From contig CALDYW010000121.1 in the NCBI GenBank assembly GCA_937944395.1, forward strand, positions 1-33,342: a stretch of 33,342 nt of DNA. The letters run 5' to 3'. This DNA is from an uncultured Paracoccaceae bacterium. GTDB taxonomy: Bacteria > Pseudomonadota > Alphaproteobacteria > Rhodobacterales > Rhodobacteraceae. The position numbers and the translations under genes were made by a program. The notes under the pieces are model-generated. The model was given only the letters and a program-made list of their open reading frames with translations. It did no database searches and was not told the origin of the DNA. Of this stretch, positions 16,028 to 23,342 are shown one piece after another; the first letter of the stretch is position 1, and each line of letters starts with the position of its first letter.

Positions 16028-17226
16028 CAAAGTCCCGCCCGCGCCGGCTGACGACCTCGGCGCGCATCGACCTGGCCGCCGTCGTCGGGATGCCGCCCTA
16101 CGCGCGCACCGCGATCGGAACCAAGAAGGGCTGGCGGCACACCGCCTTCCACCCTGTCACCGCGCCGCGGGCCCGGGAATGGAAGCTGCACAACGGCTAT
16201 CTCAAGCCCAACCGCTTCACCGACCCGGTCGAGGAATACTGGGCGATGCGCCGCTGCGCCGGGCTCTGGGACGTGACCGGCGAGGAGGTGATCGAGATCT
16301 CAGGCCCCGAAGCGCTGGCGGTGATGGACGAACTCGTGCCGCGCGACCTTGGCCGGCTGGCCGACGGGATGAGCCTTTACTGCGTGCTCTGCTACGACCA
16401 TGGCGGAATCGTCGAGGACGGGATCCTGGTGCGCTTCTCGGCGGACCGGCTGTGGTGGGTCGGCGGCCCGGCGCCGGCCGAGGAGTGGATCTATGCCCAT
16501 TCCCGGGGGCGCGCGGTGACGGTGCGGAGCTTCCACGAGGAGATCCATGTGGCGAGCTTGCAAGGCCCCGCCTCCCGCCGCCTGCTTGACCCGCTGGCCG
16601 GAGGGGCGGTGGCGGCCCTGCCCTTCTTCGGCGCCGTCGAGACGCGCCTGTGCGGCGTGCCGGTCACCATCACCCGCACCGGCTACACCGCCGAACTCGG
16701 CTACGACATCTATGTGTCCGTTGCCGAGGGGGCGGGCCTGTTCGCCGCCCTCTGGGAGGCGCTCGAACCGCAGGGGGTGGCGCTCTGCGGCAGCCGCGCG
16801 CTCGACCTGCGGCGCACCGAGGCGTCGATCCTGAACATCGGCCAGGAGTTCGACTTCCGCGTGACCCCGCTCGAGATCGGGCTCGACCGCATGATCAACT
16901 GGCACAAGCGCCCGTTCCGCGGCCGCGCGGCGCTGGCGCGCCAGAAGGCTGAAGGGGTGCGCCGCCGCCTGGTCGGGCTGCGGCTTGCCGACGACCGTGT
17001 GGCGGTGCCGGGCGAGGCGGTCGTGCAGGACGGCCGCAAGGTCGGCGAGGTCACCACCGGAAACTGGTCGCCCGCGCTCGATGCCAGCATCGCGATCGCC
17101 ATGGTCGCGGCGGGGGCGGACGCGCCCGGCACGCGGCTCGAGATCGCGATGGAGGAGGCGCCGGCGGCGGCGCGGGTGGTGCCGATGCCCTTCCTCGACC
17201 CGGAACGGAGGCTGTCGAAGGCATGA
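16024..17226 (+). CDS. Aminomethyltransferase (GcvT/DmdA/LigM) family folate-dependent protein
   Basis: A 400-residue member of the family of glycine-cleavage T protein, DMSP demethylase DmdA and vanillate demethylase LigM. These enzymes move a one-carbon unit from an N-, S- or O-methyl or aminomethyl substrate to tetrahydrofolate. Visible family segments are EEYWAMRRCAGLWDVTGEEVIEI-type region (residues about 70-92), the folate-site region ITRTGYTAELGYDIYV, RALDLRRTEASILNIG and the C-terminal GEVTTGNWSPALDASIAIAM. It has an extra N-terminal stretch of about 50 residues relative to GcvT. It overlaps the ATPase stop and the SDR start by ATGA on both sides, so it is translated as part of the transporter operon. 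No other glycine-cleavage gene is nearby, so a catabolic demethylase role is more likely. Confidence 0.82.
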   Translation: MTKSRPRRLTTSARIDLAAVVGMPPYARTAIGTKKGWRHTAFHPVTAPRAREWKLHNGYLKPNRFTDPVEEYWAMRRCAGLWDVTGEEVIEISGPEALAVMDELVPRDLGRLADGMSLYCVLCYDHGGIVEDGILVRFSADRLWWVGGPAPAEEWIYAHSRGRAVTVRSFHEEIHVASLQGPASRRLLDPLAGGAVAALPFFGAVETRLCGVPVTITRTGYTAELGYDIYVSVAEGAGLFAALWEALEPQGVALCGSRALDLRRTEASILNIGQEFDFRVTPLEIGLDRMINWHKRPFRGRAALARQKAEGVRRRLVGLRLADDRVAVPGEAVVQDGRKVGEVTTGNWSPALDASIAIAMVAAGADAPGTRLEIAMEEAPAAARVVPMPFLDPERRLSKA

Positions 17227-17993
17227 GCGGGCGTTTCATGGACAAGGTGGCGCTGATCGTGGGCGGCGCCGAGGGCATGGGCGGGGCCACGTCCGAGCGC
17301 CTCGCGGCCGAAGGCGCGCGGGTCTGGGTGATCGACCGCGCGGGCGACGCCGCCGAGGCGCGCGCGGCGTCGATCCGCGAGGCCGGGGGCCACGCGCGGG
17401 CCGTCGCGGCGGATGCCACCGACGAGGCGGCGATGGCGGCGGCGGTCGCGGCGGCGGTCGCCGCCGAGGGGCGGATCGACGTTCTGGTGGCGATCGCCGG
17501 CGGCAGCCGCGCCGGCCGGGTGGCCGACCTTCCGGCCTCCGAGTGGGACCGGCTCTACCGGCTGAACGTCACCGCCACCGCCACCGCCTGCCGGCTGGTG
17601 TTGCCGGCGATGCGCGCCGCCGGCGGCGGCGCCATCGTCACCATGTCGTCGATCTCGGGCCTGCGCGGCGACCCCGGCTGGGGCGCCTACAACGCCGCCA
17701 AGGCCGCGGTCATCAGCCTGACGCAGACGCTTGCCTGGGAAGAAGGGCGCCACGGCATCCGCGTCAACGCGGTCTGCCCGGGGCCGATCGCCTCGGCGCG
17801 GATGCTCGCCTCGCTCGACGATCCGGGCTTCGCCGCCCGCTACGACGCGGCCTGCGCGATCGGCCGCATGGGACGGCCCGAGGAGGTCGCGGCGGCGATC
17901 GCGTTCCTGGCCTCGGACGAGGCGGGCTTCGTCAGCGGCGCGCATCTGGTGGTGGACGGCGGGCTGACGGCCCGCACCGGCCAGCCGGTCTGA
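17223..17993 (+). CDS. Short-chain dehydrogenase/reductase (SDR family)
   Basis: A 256-residue classical SDR. The cofactor motif is GGAEGMG at residues 14-20 in place of the more common TGxxxGxG. Catalytic residues are visible as S143 (in TMSSISG), Y156 and K160 (in YNAAK), and the NAG-like motif is IAGG. The aspartate following the second beta strand (VWVIDRA) suggests NAD rather than NADP. The C-terminal FVSGAHLVVDGGLTAR is typical. It would oxidise an alcohol or reduce a ketone in the pathway. The ATG overlaps the stop of the preceding gene; it is the last gene of the operon. Confidence 0.9.
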   Translation: MSGRFMDKVALIVGGAEGMGGATSERLAAEGARVWVIDRAGDAAEARAASIREAGGHARAVAADATDEAAMAAAVAAAVAAEGRIDVLVAIAGGSRAGRVADLPASEWDRLYRLNVTATATACRLVLPAMRAAGGGAIVTMSSISGLRGDPGWGAYNAAKAAVISLTQTLAWEEGRHGIRVNAVCPGPIASARMLASLDDPGFAARYDAACAIGRMGRPEEVAAAIAFLASDEAGFVSGAHLVVDGGLTARTGQPV

Positions 17994-18017
17994 GGCGGGG
18001 CGGAGGGCGCAGGGCGA

Positions 18018-18084
18018 CGGATCCGGGCGACCCGGCCCGACACGGACCGGGCAGAGGTCGCGGCTTCCCTTTCGCCCGGATCCG
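18018..18084. promoter_or_regulatory. 13-bp perfect inverted repeat between the SDR and iclR-type genes
   Basis: CGGATCCGGGCGA at 18018-18030 is exactly complementary to TCGCCCGGATCCG at 18072-18084, with 41 bases between. Each arm itself contains the 8-base palindrome CGGATCCG. It could be a long hairpin ending the upstream operon, or a pair of regulator sites spaced 54 bases apart ahead of the regulator gene. No T-run follows, so an intrinsic terminator of standard type is not shown. Confidence 0.5.
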
Positions 18085-18119
18085 GCCTAGGCGAAGCCCC
18101 GAGGACAAACGGAGGGCGC

Positions 18120-18938
18120 ATGGAGACCACCGTCGTCAAGGGCCTGAAGGTGATCGAGGCGCTCGCCGCCGGCGGCGGGCAGTCGAGCCTTTCGGATATC
18201 GCCCGCAGCTGCGCGATGACCAAGTCGAACGCGCATCGCCTGCTCAAGACGCTCGAGGACTGCGGCTGGGTCCGCCGCGACCCCGCGACCCGCGGCTATG
18301 CGCTGACGCTCCGGCTGTGGTCGCTCGGCGCGCGCGCGCTGCACGGCATGGACCTGCGCGCGGTCGCCGCCCCGCATCTGCGCCGCCTCGCCGAGGCCAC
18401 CGGCGAGTCGGTCCACCTCTCGGTGCTCGAGAACGGCGAGGCCGTCTACATCGACCGCGCCGAGAGCGCCGAGATCGTGCGCGCCTATATCCGCGTGGGC
18501 GACCGCGCGCCGGCCTGGGCGGTGGCGACGGGTCGGGCCATGCTGGCCTTCGCGCCCGAGCCCGAGATCGCCGCCGCGCTGGCGCGCCTCGAGGCCTTCA
18601 CCCCGAACACCCCCGCCGATCCCGCGGCGCTCCGGCGGAAGCTGGCCGAGACCGCCCGGACCGGCATCGCGATGACCTTCGGCGAGTGGAAAGCCGGCGT
18701 CATCGGCATCGCCGCCCCGGTGATGGGCCCCGACCGCAGGCCGGTCGCCGGGGTCGGGATCGCGGGGCCCGAGGCACGGATGCAGCGCGCCGACCGCGAG
18801 GCCCAGATCGCCGCCGTGCGGAGCTGCGCCGAGGCGATCGCCCGCGACCTCGGGCTCCTGCCCGCGGCCGCAGCGCCCGCCGACCCCGACGGCGACCCGC
18901 AGTCCGACCGTCCAGCAGGGGAACGCCGCCATGGATAG
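18120..18938 (+). CDS. IclR-family transcriptional regulator
   Basis: A 272-residue regulator with an N-terminal winged helix-turn-helix (VVKGLKVIEALAAGGG, then LSDIARSCAMTKSNAHRLLKTLEDCGWV, about residues 5-50). The effector-binding IclR domain runs from about residue 80 to 250, with the segments ESVHLSVLENGEAVYIDRAES and GIAMTFGEWKAGVIGIAAPV. Family members bind small-molecule effectors and act on short palindromes, often in divergent promoters. The start has ggaggg five bases upstream. The gene overlaps the PLP enzyme gene by eight bases. It is the only regulator gene in the island, so it is the likely reader of the TTYCR-N5-YGRAA sites; this is inference. Confidence 0.92.
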   Translation: METTVVKGLKVIEALAAGGGQSSLSDIARSCAMTKSNAHRLLKTLEDCGWVRRDPATRGYALTLRLWSLGARALHGMDLRAVAAPHLRRLAEATGESVHLSVLENGEAVYIDRAESAEIVRAYIRVGDRAPAWAVATGRAMLAFAPEPEIAAALARLEAFTPNTPADPAALRRKLAETARTGIAMTFGEWKAGVIGIAAPVMGPDRRPVAGVGIAGPEARMQRADREAQIAAVRSCAEAIARDLGLLPAAAAPADPDGDPQSDRPAGERRHG

Positions 18939-20124
18939 ACGCAACGCCCCGCCCGGCTTCGCGACGCGGGCGATCCATCTGGGCTACGATCCGGCCACCG
19001 CCGAAGGCGCGCTGACGCCACCGATCTACATGACCTCGACCTACGCCTTCGAAAGCGCCGAGGCGGGCGGCGAGATGTTCGCGGGACAGCGCGCGGGTTA
19101 TGTGTACGGCCGCACGAAGAACCCGACCCAGACGCTGCTCGAGGCGCGGATGGCCAGCCTCGAGGGTGCCGAGGCGGCGCTCGCGCTGGCCTCGGGGATG
19201 GGGGCGATCGCCGCAACCGCCTGGTCGCTGCTCGCCGCGGGCGACCGGGTGGTGATCGACCGGACGCTCTACGGCTCGACCTATGCCTTCTTCACCCAGG
19301 GCCTCGTGCGCTATGGCGTCGAGGTCGCGGTGGCCGACCTGACCGACCCGGAGGCAACCGCCGAGGCGCTCCGCCCCGGAACCCGGATGGTCTATTTCGA
19401 GACCCCGGCAAACCCGAACCTGCGGGTGATCGACATCGCCGCGGTCGCGGCCGCCGCCCGCGCCGGGGGCGCCGCGGTGGTGGTGGACAACACCTTCGCC
19501 ACGCCGGCCCTGCAGCGCCCGCTCGAGCACGGCGCCGACCTCGTGCTGCATTCTGCGACGAAGTATCTGGGCGGGCACGGCGATCTTCTGGGCGGGATCG
19601 TTGCCGGCCGGGCCGAGACGATCGCCCGCATCCGCGGCACCGGCCTGCGGTGGATGACCGGCGCCACCCTGTCGCCGCTCAATGCCTTCCTGATCCTGCG
19701 CGGCCTCAAGACGCTCGAGCTCAGGATGGAGCGGCACTGCGCCGCCGCGACCCGGCTTGCCGCGCTGCTGGCCGGGCATCCCGCGGTGGCGCGCGTGGCC
19801 TACCCGGGTCTGGCCGAAGGCGCGGCGGCCGATGTCGTCCGGCGGCAGATGGCCGGGCACGGGGGACTTGTGGCCTGCGAACTGCGCGGAGGGATGGCGG
19901 CAGGGCTCAGGGTGATGAACGCGCTCCGGCTCGTCACCCGGGCGGTCAGCCTCGGCGATGCCGAAACGCTGGTGCAGCACCCCGCCAGCATGACCCATGC
20001 CGCCTATCCGCCCGAGGAGCGCGCCCGCCACGGCATCACCGACGGGCTGATCCGCTTCTCGGTCGGGCTGGAGACGGTCGAGGACATCCTCGCCGATGTG
20101 ACGCGGGCGCTGGACGCCGCGTAA
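18931..20124 (+). CDS. Methionine gamma-lyase-like PLP enzyme (Cys/Met metabolism family)
   Basis: A 397-residue fold-type I PLP enzyme that aligns with methionine gamma-lyase almost without gaps: Y59 and R61 (YVYGR), Y114 (LYGSTYAF), D186 (VVVDNTFA) and the PLP lysine K211 (HSATKYLGGHGD) fall at the same numbers as in the Pseudomonas enzyme. The residues that mark true methionine gamma-lyase differ: Cys116 is serine, and Lys240-Asp241 are Arg-Trp (GLRWMTG). It should still catalyse beta- or gamma-elimination or replacement on a sulfur- or oxygen-substituted amino acid, but with another substrate preference. Cystathionine gamma-lyase or O-acetylhomoserine-type activity is possible. It overlaps the regulator gene by eight bases and ends three bases before the convergent carboxypeptidase gene. 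Confidence 0.85.
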   Translation: MDRRNAPPGFATRAIHLGYDPATAEGALTPPIYMTSTYAFESAEAGGEMFAGQRAGYVYGRTKNPTQTLLEARMASLEGAEAALALASGMGAIAATAWSLLAAGDRVVIDRTLYGSTYAFFTQGLVRYGVEVAVADLTDPEATAEALRPGTRMVYFETPANPNLRVIDIAAVAAAARAGGAAVVVDNTFATPALQRPLEHGADLVLHSATKYLGGHGDLLGGIVAGRAETIARIRGTGLRWMTGATLSPLNAFLILRGLKTLELRMERHCAAATRLAALLAGHPAVARVAYPGLAEGAAADVVRRQMAGHGGLVACELRGGMAAGLRVMNALRLVTRAVSLGDAETLVQHPASMTHAAYPPEERARHGITDGLIRFSVGLETVEDILADVTRALDAA

Positions 20125-20127
20125 GGC

Positions 20128-21225
20128 CTATCCCAGCGCCGCCAGGATCGCCGGAACCAGCGCCGCGCCCAGGGCCATCGAGCGCGCGGGCGACCAGCCC
20201 TGCGCGGGATCCGGCCTGAGGTCGTGATCACCCGAGGGCAGTTCCAGCGTCAGCGCGGCTGCGCCCAATTCGGCGGCGACCCAGCCCGCGCACTGGTGCG
20301 CCTGATCGGCGGGATCGGGCGGCGCGGCATAGGGATAGCGGCGCTCGGACTGGAAGTCGGGCGTGGCGTCGGCCAGCGCCGCCTCGAACCGCGCGCGCGC
20401 CGCGATCCGGGCGGCGCGCCCCGGCGGCGGACCGTCGGCGGGATCGAGATAGGGATAGGGCAGCTCGAAATCGGTGTGCAGGTCCAGAACCAGCGCCGGC
20501 CGGCGGCCAAGCATCGCGGCGCGCAGGGTCTCGACTTCGGCACAGGCGCCGGGACAGGCCCAGGAACGGTTGGGATCGACCCCCGCGGCATTGGCGCGCA
20601 GATTGCCCAGACGCGCCCCGTCGGGGTTGGCGAGCGGCACCACGAACACGCGCGCCCGGGCGCGCAAGGCCGCCGCGGCGGGGTCCGAGCGGTTCGCGAG
20701 GCGCCGCAGCAGACCCTCGGCGCACCAGCCGGCCGGCGGCTCGCCGCCGTGCTGTCGGGCCAGCACCCAGACCGGCAGCGCACCGGTTCCGGCCGCGACG
20801 CGCGAAATGTCCCGGCCCTGCGGCGAGCGCCCGAGCGAGCCCACCTCCGCCACCCCTGCGGCGGCGAGGGCGCGAAGGAGCCGCTCGAGGTCGGCCGCGG
20901 TGTGCGGCACCGTCAGCGCGTAGTCGGCCCGCCCCCCCGCATGGCGGAAACAGGGGCCGGCAGCGGAAGGCCGCATCGGGATGCGCCGCCAGCGGCCGCC
21001 GCGCGGGCGCATCGCAACGCCCTGGTGCCGCCAGCCGGCCGGATAACTGCTGGCGTCGGCGCCCGCGAGCAGGATGTCGCCCGCCGGCCCCTCGGCCCGG
21101 ATGTGGAACCACTGCGCGGACCCCGTGCCGGGATCCGGGCGCAGGCCGAAGGCCGCTGGACCCTCCGCAGCCGCCGGCAGGGGCAGGCCGTTGCCGTCCT
21201 CGGGCGCGGGGCGGATCACGATCAT
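20128..21225 (-). CDS. M14-family zinc carboxypeptidase-like protein
   Basis: A 365-residue protein with a C-terminal M14 metallopeptidase domain (from about residue 115). The zinc ligands are seen as HxxE in ARQHGGEPP and a later histidine in LDLHTD; the substrate-binding arginine is in VDPNRSW; the general-base glutamate is in LTLELPSGD. The first 110 residues form a separate beta-rich N-terminal domain as in cytosolic-carboxypeptidase-type and AGBL-like bacterial M14 proteins. There is no signal peptide, so it acts in the cytoplasm. It could trim peptides or act on an amide-linked amino acid. It is convergent with the PLP gene and divergent from the membrane protein gene. Confidence 0.85.
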   Translation of the reverse strand: MIVIRPAPEDGNGLPLPAAAEGPAAFGLRPDPGTGSAQWFHIRAEGPAGDILLAGADASSYPAGWRHQGVAMRPRGGRWRRIPMRPSAAGPCFRHAGGRADYALTVPHTAADLERLLRALAAAGVAEVGSLGRSPQGRDISRVAAGTGALPVWVLARQHGGEPPAGWCAEGLLRRLANRSDPAAAALRARARVFVVPLANPDGARLGNLRANAAGVDPNRSWACPGACAEVETLRAAMLGRRPALVLDLHTDFELPYPYLDPADGPPPGRAARIAARARFEAALADATPDFQSERRYPYAAPPDPADQAHQCAGWVAAELGAAALTLELPSGDHDLRPDPAQGWSPARSMALGAALVPAILAALG

Positions 21226-21371
21226 GCCAAAGCCATGCCCGCCTGCGCGCGGCAGGGCAAGACCGCCCGAAGCAAGCGGCGGCGGTTGCGGCGGCGGTTG
21301 CGGCCCGAAGGGTGGCGGGGCATAGTCCGGTCGGGCCCGGTCGTCGCCGTGTCGCCCACCCCGGACCGCCG

Positions 21372-22493
21372 ATGACCTCGACTCCGCCCCCTGACCAGCC
21401 CGGCATCGCGCGCCTGCGCCGGGCCGAACCCGGCGGCGCGGCGACCGTCGCCCTGGTGATGATCGCCTTCGCGGTCGTGCTGTTCCTGCTGGTTCAGGCG
21501 CGCTTCCTGCTGACCTCGCTGGTCACGGCGATCATCCTCTTCTCGCTGATGAGCGACGCCATCGACATGATCGCGCGGCTGCGTGTGGGGCCGATGCACG
21601 TTCCGAAATGGCTGGCGAGCCTCGTCGCGCTGGCGCTGGTGTCGGGCCTCCTGCTGATGCTGTCGGCGGTGATCCTGTCGCAGGTCAACACCGTCGTGAC
21701 CGTCACGCTGAGCTACACCGACCGCTCGCTTGCCGCGATCGCGGGGCTGTTCGGCTGGATGGGCGAGGGCGTCGAGGCAGCGGTGCTCGACGCGATGCGC
21801 TCGGTGGACATCTCCGCCTACCTGCGCGCAGGCGCCGGCCGGGCCGGCAGCCTTCTGTCGGCGACCATCCTGGTGATCATCTTCGTCACCTTCCTCTTCG
21901 TCGAGAGGATCTGGTTCCGCGCCAAGCTGATCGCGCTCTACGGCAGTCTCGAGCGGGCCGAGCGGGCGGGCCGGATCATCGGAACGATCATGCGCCGGGT
22001 GAACCGCTACCTCCTGGTCAAGGGGGCGGTCAGCGCGCTGACCGGTGCGGTGATCTATGTGCTTGCCCGGGTCTTCGGGCTCGACCTGGCGCTGCCGCTG
22101 GCGATCCTGACCTTCGTGCTGAACTTCATCCCCTCGGTCGGGTCGATCGTGGCCACGGTGATGCTGGGCCTCGTGGCCTGGATCCAGCTCGGCGATTCGG
22201 GCGCGGTGATCGCGCTGTTCGTGCTGGCCGGCGCGGTGCAGTTCCTTCTCGGCAACATCCTCGACCCGATGCTCATGGGCCGGGCGCTGCAGCTGTCGTC
22301 CTTCGGGATCATCATCTCGCTCGCCTTCTGGGGCGCGGTCTGGGGCATTCCGGGGATGTTCCTGTCGGTGCCGATGATGGTGGCGGCGCTGATCGTCAGT
22401 TCCGAGACCCCGGGCTTGCGCACGCTTGCGGTGCTCTTGTCGCGCGACGGCCACCCGCGGGCCGAGGCGGCCGGCGACGCGCCGCCGGCCTGA
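21372..22493 (+). CDS. AI-2E family transporter (PerM/TqsA-like membrane protein)
   Basis: A 373-residue membrane protein of the AI-2E exporter/PerM family, with about seven to eight hydrophobic segments: an N-terminal pair (residues about 22-60), one near 75-98, one near 155-175, and a dense C-terminal block from about 210 on. LPLAILTFVLNFIPSVGSIVA and GNILDPMLMGRALQLSSF are conserved landmarks of the family. Some members export autoinducer-2 or act as sodium/proton antiporters, but most are of unknown function. The ATG at 21372 is chosen; a GTG at 21312 would add twenty residues. No clear ribosome site precedes either. The 146-base gap before it contains two copies of a 12-base unit gcggcggcggtt (21276-21299). 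Confidence 0.85.
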   Translation: MTSTPPPDQPGIARLRRAEPGGAATVALVMIAFAVVLFLLVQARFLLTSLVTAIILFSLMSDAIDMIARLRVGPMHVPKWLASLVALALVSGLLLMLSAVILSQVNTVVTVTLSYTDRSLAAIAGLFGWMGEGVEAAVLDAMRSVDISAYLRAGAGRAGSLLSATILVIIFVTFLFVERIWFRAKLIALYGSLERAERAGRIIGTIMRRVNRYLLVKGAVSALTGAVIYVLARVFGLDLALPLAILTFVLNFIPSVGSIVATVMLGLVAWIQLGDSGAVIALFVLAGAVQFLLGNILDPMLMGRALQLSSFGIIISLAFWGAVWGIPGMFLSVPMMVAALIVSSETPGLRTLAVLLSRDGHPRAEAAGDAPPA

Positions 22494-22501
22494 CCGGGGC
22501 G

Positions 22502-22545
22502 CCCGCGCCCCGCCCGCGCCCCACCCGCGCCCCACCCGCGCCCCG
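22502..22545. repeat. Tandem 11-bp repeat, four units
   Basis: Four back-to-back copies of cccgcgcccc followed by g or a lie between the convergent AI-2E and AlaX-type genes. The repeat is outside both coding regions. A weak hairpin (GCCCG/CGGGC around 22583-22599) follows and might help stop transcription, but there is no T-run. Confidence 0.8.
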
Positions 22546-22619
22546 CCCCGGCCGACGGCACCGCACGGGCACCCTTGCGCTTGCCCGATGTTGCCGGGCG
22601 AGGGCGGCCTGCGCCGCGT

Positions 22620-23342
22620 TCAGCCGTCGAGCGCGATCGCCACGCGGCGGTTCTGGCGGCCCTTGCTCTCGATCTTCGTCACGAGAACCCGGCCGATCTC
22701 GGCGGTGCGGGCGACATGGGTGCCGCCGCAGGGCTGCAGGTCCACCGTCTCCTCGCCGGCGCCGATCCGCACCAGCCGCACCCGCCCCTCACCCTGGGGC
22801 GGCGCGACCCGCATGGTCTTGACGAGGCCGGGATTGGCGGCGAGGCCGGCATCGTCGATCCAGTCCTCGGTCACTGCGAGGTCGCGGTCGATCAGCGCAT
22901 TGAGCGCCTCCTCGATCGCCTCGCGCGGGGGCGGGGGCGCGTCGAGCGCGAAGTCGAGCCGCCCCCGGCCGGGGCCGATCTGACCGCCCGTGACCGGGTG
23001 CGGCAGCACCACCGACAGCAGGTGCAGCGCGGTGTGGATGCGCATGTGCAGATGCCGCCGCGGCCAGTCGAGCCGCTGCACGAGCGCGCTGCCGCGCGGC
23101 GGCAGGACCGCGGGCGCGGCCGGAACCAGCACCACCGCCCCGCCCTCGCCCTTGACGGCGGTGGCGATCTCGATCGTACCGCCCTCCCAGTCGATCCAGC
23201 CCGAGTCGCCCGGCTGCCCGCCGCCCGCGGGGTAGAACACCGAGGCCTCGGGCACCAGCCCGCCCTCGGGGGTGAGCGCGGCCAGGCGGGTCTCGGCGCG
23301 GGCGGCGTAGGGGTCGGCGCGGTAGAGCGGCAGGACGGTCAT
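22620..23342 (-). CDS. alaX: Alanyl-tRNA editing protein (AlaX-like)
   Basis: A 240-residue free-standing editing domain related to the editing part of alanyl-tRNA synthetase. The zinc ligands are the HTALH motif (in RIHTALHLL) and the CGGTH motif near the C-terminus. The N-terminus FYPAGGGQPGDSGWI is typical. It removes serine or glycine mischarged onto tRNA-Ala. The last coding part, VTKIESKGRQNRRVAIAL, matches the end of the family. The ATG at 23342 overlaps the stop of the mechanosensitive channel gene (ATGA), so it is made from the same minus-strand transcript. Confidence 0.92.
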   Translation of the reverse strand: MTVLPLYRADPYAARAETRLAALTPEGGLVPEASVFYPAGGGQPGDSGWIDWEGGTIEIATAVKGEGGAVVLVPAAPAVLPPRGSALVQRLDWPRRHLHMRIHTALHLLSVVLPHPVTGGQIGPGRGRLDFALDAPPPPREAIEEALNALIDRDLAVTEDWIDDAGLAANPGLVKTMRVAPPQGEGRVRLVRIGAGEETVDLQPCGGTHVARTAEIGRVLVTKIESKGRQNRRVAIALDG

